From the NCBI RefSeq assembly GCF_022343685.1, contig NZ_CP092123.1, positions 2,418,001 through 2,482,000 of the forward strand: 64,000 bases of DNA. Reading direction: 5' to 3'. The notes under the pieces were generated by a model. The model did no database searches and was not told the origin of the DNA. It saw only the letters and a program-made list of their open reading frames with translations. Each line of letters begins with the position of its first letter. Position 1 is the stretch's first letter. This document shows, in pieces, positions 50,018-62,000 of the stretch. Source of the stretch: Marinobacterium sediminicola (lineage in GTDB: Bacteria > Pseudomonadota > Gammaproteobacteria > Pseudomonadales > Balneatricaceae). Both the position numbers and the translations under genes were made by a program.

Positions 50018-53000
50018 TCAGGCCTCTGCCCGCTCCCAACTCCAGCGGATTCGTCCATTACCACCCAAAGCCCCTGATTTGGCTACCGCCAGACTTGAGG
50101 CAAGACTCACGCCCTCAAGAGCGGTCAGTCCGGCATTCTCCGGCTGTGCGTCATCAGGCGATGCGGGAGCCTCTTCGTTCGGTGCACCCTCAGGCTGCTC
50201 TTCCGTTTCAGCTTCAGCTTCCTGCGGCTCGTCAGTTTCATCCGCAGACGACTCAGCGGCTGCACCACCGGCGACCCCTTCCTGTTCAGGCAGTTCATCC
50301 TGTACAGACGTCTCGCCGTCAGCCTCACCAGAGTCCTGAGCCCGGTTACGCTTGTCCTCATCATCTTCATCGTCAACCACAGTTGACGGAGGTGTCAGAA
50401 CGGTTGCTGCCTGAGCCGCTTCAGCAGCGATAGGCTGCTCACCCGGCAGACTGCCAGAGGTCTGGACAGCTGGTGCCACAGGCTCATTGACGGTTTCATT
50501 GCTGCCGGTGCTATCGACAGCCGGCTGCTCAGACGGCACCGGATTACTGGCCGCAGAACCGGAACTCAGGTTGACGCCTGAGTCCAGCAAACCCGGTGCT
50601 GTATCTACGCTGTCGCCAAGTGAAGAGCCGGAAATGACCGGAACGCTTCCCTGTGTCGGCATGAAGAGACTATCACCAAGTGTGGCCGCACTAAATACAA
50701 CTGTTTGAATTTCTGTAGAAGTACCGTCCGAAGTCATGGTTGAGCCACCATCCTGCAACTCTTCCAGCAGGTTTCCAGAGCCCGATGTCGGGCTAACGGT
50801 GCCACTGGTCGGAGTTGTAGTGGCCGTGTCCGTCACCTCGGCCTGATCCAGTTCGAAGCCTGCCTGATTCTGAGCCACATTCAGGTAACCGGTGATGAGC
50901 ACCCTTACTACAACCTCAGAGCCATCCGCAGTTGTCAGCATAAACTGCTCCTCGACGGTCTCATCTCGGGCCAGATCAGCCAATGCCTGACTGGCGGGAT
51001 CCAGCTGGTAGGTCCAGTTGCCGGACGCGGTGAGCGTCAGCGTACCGTAGGCCGTCGTCTGACTCATGGGCTGGAAAGCCGACTCGCCAGCATCGGCATC
51101 GGCAACCTCAAGACGCCCGCTCTGTGACATCACCAGGCTTTCCACGAGGCTTGCGATCGGGCCTGCCGCAGAATCAGGTGTCACCACAGGAGCATCATCC
51201 TGGCCATCGATTCTGAAGCTGAACTGCTGAACGCTACCGTCAGCCGTTTCAATCATGAAGCTGTCGGTCACGCTAACCCCTGCACCCAGCGCCTGAACGG
51301 CAGTAGAAGCGTTATCCAGTGTGTAGCTCCAGCTGCCGTCGGCATTCAGGATGAAGCGACCGTAGGCTGAAGTGCTGTCCTGAGCCACGAACCGGGCCTG
51401 ACCGGCATCCACATCGCTGATCGCCAGCACACCGCTGGCCAGCAGTTGCTGGTCTTCACTCAGCACCGCCAGGGCACCGTCACCCGCTGCCGGAGTGACC
51501 ACCGGCTGATCATCCTGACCCTGGATGGTGAAACTGAAGGTTTCGGTGGTGCCATCGGCGGTCACGACCGTGAACTGGTCGGTTACCTGCTCACCGGTTA
51601 TCAGCCCCTGCACTGCCGCACCGATGTTATCCAGTGCGTAGCTCCAGCTGCCGTCGGCATTCAGGATGAAGCGACCGTAGGCTGAAGTGCTGTCCTGCGC
51701 CACGAACTGGGCCTGACCGGCATCTGCATCACTGATCGCCAGCACACCGCTGGCCAGCAGCTGCTGGTCTTCACTCAGCACCGCCAGCGCACCATCACCC
51801 GCTGTCGGAGTGATCACCGGCTGATCATCCTGACCCTGGATGGTGAAACTGAAGGTTTCGGTGGTGCCATCGGCGGTCACAACCGTGAACTGGTCGGTCA
51901 CCTGTTCACCGGTTACCAGCCCCTGTACTGCCGCACCGGTGTTATCCAGCGCGTAGCTCCAGCTGCCGTCGGCATTCAGGATGAAGCGACCGTAGGCTGA
52001 AGTGCTGTCCTGCGCCACGAACTGGGCCTGACCGGCATCTGCATCACTGATCGCCAGCACACCGCTGGCCAGCAGCTGCTGGTCTTCACTCAGCACCGCC
52101 AGCGCACCATCACCCGCTGCCGGAGTGATCACCGGCTGATCATCCTGGCCCTGGATGGTGAAACTGAAGGTTTCGGTGGTGCCATCGGCGGTCACGACCG
52201 TGAACTGGTCGGTCACCTGTTCACCGGTTATCAGCCCCTGCACTGCCGCACCGGTGTTATCCAGCGCGTAGCTCCAGCTGCCGTCGGCATTCAGGATGAA
52301 GCGACCGTAGGCTGAAGTGCTGTCCTGAGCCACGAACTGGGCCTGACCGGCATCCGCATCACTGATCGCCAGCACACCGCTGGCCAGCAGCTGCTGGTCT
52401 TCAGTCAGCACCGCCAGGGCACCATCACTCGCGGCCGGTGTGATCACCGGCTGGTCGTCACTGCCCTGGATGCTCAGGGTAAACGTACGCGTTGTGCCGT
52501 CTGCGCTGACAAGCGTGAAACTGTCATTGAGCTGATCAGCCGAGGTCAGCTGCTGTACGGCAACAGACGCATTATCGAGGCTATAGGTCCAGTTGCCGTT
52601 GGCATCAATTACGAAGCGGCCATAGGCCGAGCTGCTGTCCTGAGCCACAAACTGCGACTGACCGGCGTCCGCATCGGTGATGCTCAATACACCACTTAGC
52701 TGTGTCAGCTGGTCCTCGACAACCTGCGGATTGCCCGGATCAGCGATTACAGCCGTGTTGTTGCGGCCTTCAATCCGAATCTCCAGCGTGCGGCTGGCAC
52801 TGCCATCCGCACTGCTGACCTGGAAGCGCTCGATACGCACTTCGCCGGCATTCAGGTGCTGGATATCACCGTTACGCACGACATATTTCCAGCTACCGTC
52901 TGCCGCAATGCTGAGTTCACCCAGCGCATTGGCTGAGAGGATGCTGACACCCGCATCGAAGAAGGCTTCACCGGCATCCACATCGCTGACCGACAACTGG

Positions 53001-56000
53001 CCACTGGTGCTCAGCAATTGGTCAGCCGCGGCATTATCGGCCACTTCGACAACCGTCACCTGAGTCGGCTCAGTCCCGTCGATGACAGCGCCATCATTGG
53101 TGCCGACCAGCTCAACGTTAACGGAGGCGGTGCTGCCATCCAGTGTTGTCACCACCAGAGTATCGGTAGCACGCTCACCCGCCCGCAACGCCTGGACAGC
53201 CGCGGCGCTGTTGTTGATCAGATACTGCCACTGGCCATCCGCGGTCAGGGTGAAGCGGCCAAACGCGGTTTGAGTATCCATTTCAAAGTAGCGCGTCTTG
53301 AGTTCCGCATCGGCACCATCGACCAGACGTCCGGATGCGGTGTCGACCAGCGCATCATCTTCGGTCAACGACGCGGATACAGACTCGGGTGCGTCCGTGG
53401 TCCCCAGTACATCGATGGTTACAGTGGTGGTACTGCCATCGGTGGTGGTCACGGTGAAGTACTCAACGCGCTGATCACCATCCTTAAGCGCCTGAACCTG
53501 CGCATTGACCACTTCGCTGAAGCCGTTGGCATCATGGCCCAGGTCATAGCGCCAGCCACCATTCTCGAACACGGTCAGATAACCATACTGTCCCTGCTGG
53601 CTATTGCTCGCCGCATTGAAGGTTGCAAAGCCCCCAGTCAGCGCAGGGTAAGCGATACGGCCAGACACGCTGTCGACACGGTCCTCGGTAACACTGCCTT
53701 CACCGTAGTAGGTGTAGCTGTCGCCACCACCCGTACCACCTCCAGTATCGCCCTTGACCAGGGTCGCACCGGAAATCAGCAGCTCGTCGTTGGCACCGGA
53801 GGCGTACTCTCGATCCGCGAAGATGCCCATTTCACCGGCCTCGCCCAGGACCACGACACTCACCACCTTGCTCAGCAGGTTGATGGAGCCCGTACCCGGC
53901 AACAGACGATGGCTGTCACCGATGCTGCCCACCAGCGTATCGATGGACAGGCCTCCGATCAGGAAGTTGGTGCCCGCATCCGGCAGAATGAACTGGTTAC
54001 CCGGCAAGCCGGTGGCCACAGAGCTGTTATCGGTGCTCTGCATCAGTACCGGCACTCCCAGATCATAGTTGACCTGTGCCTCGTCACCTGCGACCAGGCG
54101 ACGGTTCTGATCGGTCGAGCTGATACGGATCTGATCGGCCCCTGCACCACCGAAGACAGCCGCATCACCACTGCCCAGGACGATGGTGTCAACGGCACCC
54201 GAGGTGGCTGAAGTCGTCATCAGCTGCTGCAGGCGGGTGCGATCGAAGCCATTCGCATCGATATACTGCTCGAAGGCAGCATCACCGGCATCGCCAAAGA
54301 TGACAGATTCATCCAATGCACCGGTAAAGGCCGTCAAGCTGTCGCTGCCGGCACCACCAAAGATCAGCTTGTCACCTCCGGCGGTCACGATCTGGTCGGC
54401 ACCACCCAAAGTCGGCTGAATTACGCCCGCAAACAGGTGCTGACGCATGCCGTCTGCGGCGACAAGGCGACGGTAATCCAGGTTATCACCGGAAATCACA
54501 TCTTCAGTTCTGACACCGGTCTGAACACGGATAGTGTCATCTGCCACACCACCGGCAATGACCTGGTATTCGGCAATTGCACCGGCATTCTGGTCATCAC
54601 CCGACAGGGTCAGCGTGATGCTGTCGTTGCCGCCAGTGGAGATATCACCATCCAGGGTCGCGAAGTTCAGCAGGCGACCCAGAACGTCGAAGGCGATATT
54701 GGCATTATCACCCGCGATCGTACGCTCGCGGGTTTCACCTGCGGTCGCCACGTCAGCACTCAGCGTAATGGTATCGGCACCAAAGCCACCGATGACAACC
54801 TTGTCACCATCATTCAGCGTCAGGTCACCACCGCCCATCTGGATGCTGTCGTTGCCACCGATACTGGTCCCCAGGCTGGTCATCAGCTCGATGGCGCCAT
54901 TGGCACCGAAGAGCATACGGGCATGATCACCGGCAATCAGCGTATCACCGCGGCCTGCACGGATCTGGTCACTGCCGCTGCCACCAATGATCGCCGCATC
55001 TCCGGCAACGGTGGTGAGGATGTCATCGGCCCCCAGAGTGAAATCGAAGCTGCTGACAGATTCGCGCTGCGCGCCACCATTCTCGAACAGACCGGCCTGA
55101 CGGCGGATTTCACCGTTGTCACCGATCAGAGTAGCCCGAGCACGGGCACCATTGATGTTGATGCGATCGGCACCGATACCGCCAATGGCCAGTACTTCAC
55201 CCATGACGCCGGTAATGGAACCGGCCAGACCGACACGGATCTGGTCATCACCACCGGTGGCGGCCTGAAGGTCGGTCGATACCATGCGGGTCAGACTCTC
55301 AACCTGAGCCTCAGGCTGGTCCGTCGGTGCAAACTCAAAGCGCGCATTGTCGCCTGCCAATGCCCTGACAGCCGTGGTGTTGGCATTGATGCTGATCAGG
55401 TCTCGACCGAAACCACCGATCAGCGCCAGATCACCCTCCTGAACCGTCAGGATATCGTCACCACCACTGTTGGTCGCCAGGCTGGTCATGCTGACCAGCG
55501 CATCGGAGCTGAAGATCAGTTCGGCCGAATCACCCGCCACCAGCATACGGTTGCTGCTGCCATCCGCAGCCGCACGCGCATCGCTTGAACGGATATCAAC
55601 CGTATCGGCTCCCTGCCCTCCGATCACCATATGCCGGCCGGAGCCCAGCAGAATGCTATCGCTGCCGCCGGAGCCTGTCACCGTCGAGCGCACCGCTGTC
55701 AGCAGGTAACTCTGCGGCTGACGCAGATACTCACCGTTATCGCCCAGGACGACGCTTTCACTGAGGGAACCCGGCTCGATTTCAACGGTATCCGACCCCA
55801 TACCCGCCATCACCAGGTTGAAGCCTAATGTGGCGGTGGTGTTGTCGGCACCGATCACAATGGTGTCATCACCACCAGTGGCCGCAATCTGATCCAGGGT
55901 ACGCTGGGTCGTCAGACCACCGCGGGTATCGAACAGGAATTCGGCGTTGTCACCGGCAATAAAGCGTCCGCTGCGTCCGCGGTTCTCGATCTGAGCCGAG

Positions 56001-59000
56001 GTTGTGGTCGGCGACGGCAGCACCGCTGCAATACCCACCACTCCAGACAGCAAGCTGGTACCGCCCAGGTATTCGCCACCGGTGCTCCAGCCTGCGCCAC
56101 TGGCGTCTGCCGTAGTCGTGGCATCGATACGGATGGTATCGGCACCGATACCGCCCGCCACCAGCTTGTAGCCTTCACGCAGGGTGATGGTGTCGGCCCC
56201 ACCCAGCACGGTGTCGATGCTGGTGGCCGAGCGCAGCACACCATTCTCGGCCACCGAGTCAAACAGGAAACTGGCGTTATCACCCATCACCAGATGAGTA
56301 CCGTCGAACAGGTTAACCGTGTCGGCCCCAAAGCCGCCAACGACCAGTTTGTTACCGTTGGCAGAAACGATCTGGTCATTGCCGCCCTTGTCGGTTTCAG
56401 TGCTGTTGACCGCCAGCATGACGTTCGGACGGGTATCCGTGGAGGCAACGCGAAGAATCTCGCCGTTATCCCCCAGTACCACATCTTCGCTGCTGGCTTC
56501 GGACCGCACCAGACGGCCATCGGTATCCACATGTGCCGCAACCAGAATGCGGTCGTTGTCCAGACCACCGATGATGAAGTTACGACCCAGATCGCGTGCA
56601 GCATTATCGCTGCCGCTGCCGATACGGATCTGATCAGCCCCCGCCGTTGCCGCTGTGGTATCAGTGGAACGGAAAGCGGTCATCAAGCCATAGGTATCGA
56701 ACAGGATGTCCGCGTGATCACCTGCGATCAGGCGCTCGGAGTTGCCGGTTGCAGCACCGCCGGTCACAGCCAGGGTGATGCTGTCCGCACCTCGGCCACC
56801 GACGACGACGGCATCGCCGGTACCGAGCGTAATGATATCGTTGCCACCGGTCGTGACGGTGGTCTGGGAGGTCAGTTCACTCAGGCGGTGATCATCCACT
56901 TCAGCCAGCGAGAACTGAATCCGGCCGTGGTCACCGATGATGATATTGCGCTCGGCATCACCCTCTGTTGCCGTAATGCTGTCGCCACCGGCACCACCCA
57001 GTACGATATTGCTGCCACTGCCCAAAGTGACCGTATCCGCATCACCATAGCCACTGGTCAGGGTGCGTACATCCAGCGCACGACCGCTGATCGGATCCAG
57101 TGACAGGTAACCTTCGTCAGCCAGCACAAGGTTGTCACCGTTGCCCAGCTTGATCACATCCGCACCGGCACCGCCGATCACCACATGGTCACCGTTCAGG
57201 CCTTCGATGTAATCAGCGGCGCCGAAACCGGCATCCAGGGTTTCGTCAACCTCGGCACTGACCAGCGCCCCGGTGGAATCAAAACTCATGCGTGCAAGGT
57301 CGCCCGCCAGGATGTCGTTGCCGTCACCAGTGTACAGGCGGTCAAGTCCCAGTGAGCCCAGCAACACATCGTCACCCAGGCCACCGATCAGAACTTCGCC
57401 GGTGCCATTAAGCGAGGTGCTGTGAATCGTGGCGTCGAACCAGGTCCACTCGCGTGAAGGCAACTGCGTCCAGGCCGGACGATCCACCAACGCTGTGGTC
57501 AGAGACTCGATGGTTTTACCGGTATCCTCGACCACCAGCGTATCAGCGACCAGCAGGTCACCCCCCTGGGTACTGATCAGGGTATCGTTACCCTGCATGC
57601 CGAAGATCTGGTTCTGGCGCTTGTCGCCCACCAGTACGTCGTTGCCCTTGCCACCGATGATGTTATGGAAACCACGGATGGTGACGTTGGTTGCGCTGGT
57701 GTTGATACGGCTGCCGGAAGCAACGGTCGCCGCGCCTGCGACGGTGGTAAAGCCGTCCGGCAGGGTATATTCGCTGCCACTGGTATTGATGCTGACCGCG
57801 GTGGTGTAGTCGGAGAAATCAATGGTGTTGCGAACGCCTTCACGCTCGAACGTGGTGTTCAGGCCCACACCGCTGGCTGCACCGCCGTAGAGGCTGCCGC
57901 TGATGGCGGCCTTGTCTTCAAAGGCAAAGATATCGCTCTTCACGCCACCAATCAGGTTTTCGAAACCGACAAAACGCAGCACGCGGTCGCCATAGGAGGA
58001 TACAGGCGCATCCTCGTTATTGACCGCCCCACTGGAGATGCCGGTGATGACACCGTCGTTCAGGCCCGAGCTGTCAGTGTCGGTCAGTCGTGTCTGAGCG
58101 TTGGTGTTCAGGCTGGCTTCAATCGCCGCCATCGCCGGGTACACATCTGCGACCTGAATATGCAGTTTGTTCGACTCGTAGGACATATCCACGGTGTCAT
58201 CACCGCTACCGCCCGCGATCAGGCCGATTTCGGTCTTGCTGTCCCAAGAAACCTTGCTGCTGCCCTGAGTCACCTTGCCATTGTAGGTATCCAGCACCAG
58301 CGCACCGGTCTGATCCGAGAAGTCGAGTACGTTTGCAGTACCGCCAACATCCTTATCATTGATGGTAGCTGTGCCCCAATTCCCAATGAAGCGGTAGGAA
58401 TCGGCACCGTCGCTGCCCTCCATTGCAGTCTTGCCGGAACGCGCTATCAACAGGTCGTCACCGTCACCGCCGATCAGGCTGGAAGTTCCACTGCCACCGA
58501 TCAGCACGTCATCAATGACACTGCCGGTCAGGGTGTCAGTACCGTCACCCGCCAGCAACACCACATCGATATCATTCAGCCCGGACGCATCCACGGTATC
58601 GTTGCCACGGCCGGTGAAGCCAACAATGCGTTTCACCCCGGTATAGGTCACGGTGTATTCGGTGCCATTCAGGGTGGCGGTAATTTCTACCTCGCCGTTG
58701 CCCACCTGCTTGAGGACAAATTTCTCGTCGCCGTCCTCGATGTTCCGATACTTACGATCAACTGCCCCCTTGCCTTCCATCATCGCCGCGATGTTGAAGT
58801 CCACGGACGCATCGGACGGCAACAGAGCGTTGTCACCCATGTGCAGCACAAGGGTGCCATCGCCATTATCATCAGATGCCAGAATCGGCATACAGGGTTT
58901 GGGCGTCCAGACAATGGGTTCGAACAGCTCAATCTCGAAAATCTTCTGGTTGTAGACTGACTGCCAACCTGCAACAAGCGATTGAATATCAACATAGACC

Positions 59001-62000
59001 TTGGCATATGCACTGGCCCTCAGGTTGGCTTCAAACAGGTTGAACGGGTTGAACGGCTCACACTGCAACTGGTTGAGGATTTCCAGGGCACGGAACTTGC
59101 CGTCGTTGGCACCAGGGCCATTTTCATCCCAGAAATCCAGTTCTCCGGTCAGTTCAATACCACCTGAGGCACCCGCACGTGCCAAACCGATATTCAGCTC
59201 CGCGTAGATTTCCGCGAAGACATTCAGCACGATTTCCGGTTTATCGACGCCATTGACGAAATTATCACTGACATAGAAGCCTTCCAGAATATGCAGCGGG
59301 TTATCACTGTCAAAGAACTTGATAATGCCGTAGGTATCGAAGCCCAGTGTCAGCGCCACGTCGACATCAATTCCGCCCCGAATACCCGCTTTTACCCCCG
59401 GATAAACATAGGAACCGACATCGATTTCAACATCGACCCCCAGATCAGGCGGCGTAAAGGTCACCAGATCCACCGGCTTGCCCATGATCAGGTCCAGCAC
59501 CAGCGACAGGTCGCTCAAAATCGGGATTTTGAACGCATTGTTCGGGTCTTTCAGCTTACCCATGAACGACTGAGTGCCAGTCGTTGATCCCCCGCTGCTT
59601 TGGCTCATTGCAGTGTCAGTCTTATTGACAGAACCGCTGAGTGAAGCACTCTTGCGACTGCTGCTATCGTTCAGGTTGCCGCCAAAACTGAACACGCGAC
59701 CAATAGGAATGATCAGACCGTCGGCATCGGTGGGGATAGAATTGAACAAGTCCAACATGTAAATGAAGTTCACGATGAACTCAACGTTCTTGTTACCACT
59801 CCCCAGATCAGTGGCCAGATCCAGCAGCGAATAATTCTTACCCGCCAACTCCGACAATCCAGGAATTGGCTCCTGCAGACCATCAATGATCGGCTGCAAC
59901 GGCTGAGTGACCTGCTGAATTTCCTTGACTATCGGCCCCAGAAAGTCCGAAAGCAGACTGCCCACATCCAGTGCAAGGTCAGTAATCCAGACCTGTGGCT
60001 GGGTGGAGAACATATCACCGTAGCCAACCGGCACCGATGCACTGTTCAGGGCCCAGGTCATATGGAAATCACCGATGATCCGCGGCAGCGGGGTATTCGG
60101 AATCGTCAGCTCCAGGTGGAAGTTGGCCTGAGCTGCGCCGGTGAACTGCGAACGGAAGTTATCGCTGAACTTGCCGGCGGTCATTTCGGCAAAGGTCAGG
60201 CGGCCGTCCGAGTTGCGGTCGGTCATGTTGATGGCGTACTCACCACGGAAGTATGTACGCGCTCCTACCTCATCACCGAACGGCGAGTAATTACTGTAAA
60301 CATCTCCGTTCCGATCGACAATGGTGTCACTCGGCAGGTAATCGGTCACCTTGCCGGCCACAAAGAAGATCTTGGCCGACATCGAAGCCGGGTCTTCAGG
60401 TACACCTGCCAGATAGGCATTGAAGACAATGCTGAGTTCGTTGACAGCCGGATTAGTGCTCGGCAGATCCCAGGGATTGTCTATCAGCGGGTTGAGCGCC
60501 GGGTCCTGAATCGCCTGGAAGGTACCGGACACACCGACATCCTTGCCCTGCAGGGAAGTACCACCGAAGGTAATCTTCCAGCTGTCGCCCTGATCAACCA
60601 CGGTAATCCCGGTATAGTCAGCCGCCACTTTCTCGTTCAACAAGGTCTGCAGCAGAGCCGCCGTCGTGCTGTTGCTGACGGCGGTCAGGTTCCAGCTTTT
60701 GGAGCCGTCCGAGAAGCTCAGGTCGAATGTACCCTGAGACGAAATCGGACGGGTTACGAACATTTCGGCAGACACGGTCTCGGGATCGGTCGGTTCTCTA
60801 AGCGTCTCAGGCGTCTGCCCAAGAGTGTTGCTTAGCGTCACGGTTTTACCGCTCAATGAGCTGCCACCGAAGTCGATGATCCAGTTGCCACCGCTTTCCG
60901 TGACCCTGATGCCGGTATAATCGGGCGCAACTTTGGCGTTGAGCTGCTGCTGCAGCGTCGTTGCCGTCAGCGTACTGCTGTCGAGGCCAGAGACCGTCCA
61001 ACTGGTGCTGCCATCACCGAAGGTCAAATCGAAGGTACCGGCATCCGACGCGGGCTGTGCCAGACTGATAAGGGTGGTTTCCTTCAGACTGTCAGATGGC
61101 TGCTTGCCGCTCTGCGTGATCAGGTCGTAACTGCTCTGGGTCAGTGCCGCATCATCCAGACCAGCATTGCCAGGCATCTCGGAGATCAGGTAGAGACCTT
61201 CCTCGACATTTACGCCGAAGCCGAAGAAGAAATCCCAGCCCAGGTCCAGACCGATACCGCCATCCACATCCAGGCTCAGGCCCGGCAAACCGATATCGAA
61301 GGAGAGATCAACTTCACGGGAGAGCAGGCTCTGCCCCAGATTCATACGGAACTGCAACGCCCCGGCTTCAGCCAGAGGGTCATAGGTGCCCACCGGCACG
61401 ATATCGCCACCGACATAGTCGCCGCGCTCATCAGAGGTGCGACCGGCCAGGGTATAGCCCAGACGGGTACCGGCAGCAACACCTGCCGGAGACAGGGAAC
61501 CAAAGGCCAGGTACTCGACCACGATATCGTCAGCCGTGACCACGCCATCGCCGTTGTAATCCTTGAGGTAGTTCAGGAACGGGTTGTCACCGCCGCGATC
61601 GGCAATGGCGGTGCCATCGATTTCGGCTTCAATCCACTGATCCATGCTCAGCGGGTTGATGATGCCGTCATTGTTGCTGTCATTGGTGAATACGCTGTAC
61701 AGCGTCATGCGCAGGGCATTTTCCATGCCGCCATATTCTTCCAGCGCACTGTCGATAAAGTTCTGGATTTCGGTAATGACACTACCGCGGAAGTCGGCAA
61801 TGAACTTGGCACCCTTGGCCAGCTGATCACCGATCAACGGCAGTGGCAACGACGCTATCGCATCCAGAGACTGCTGGATGCCTTTCAGTGCGTAATCAAT
61901 GCCATCCACGATCACCGACGGATCACGGATCAAGCGGATCAGGGGATTATTCAGTTTGAACAGATCAAACATGCCACCCAGATCCGGCAGGCGGTAGTTC

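Noticed and set aside
51190-52440. Regular repeats considered as a CRISPR array
   Set aside because: The period is 315 bp, the copies are coding and nearly identical throughout, and there are no short spacers.
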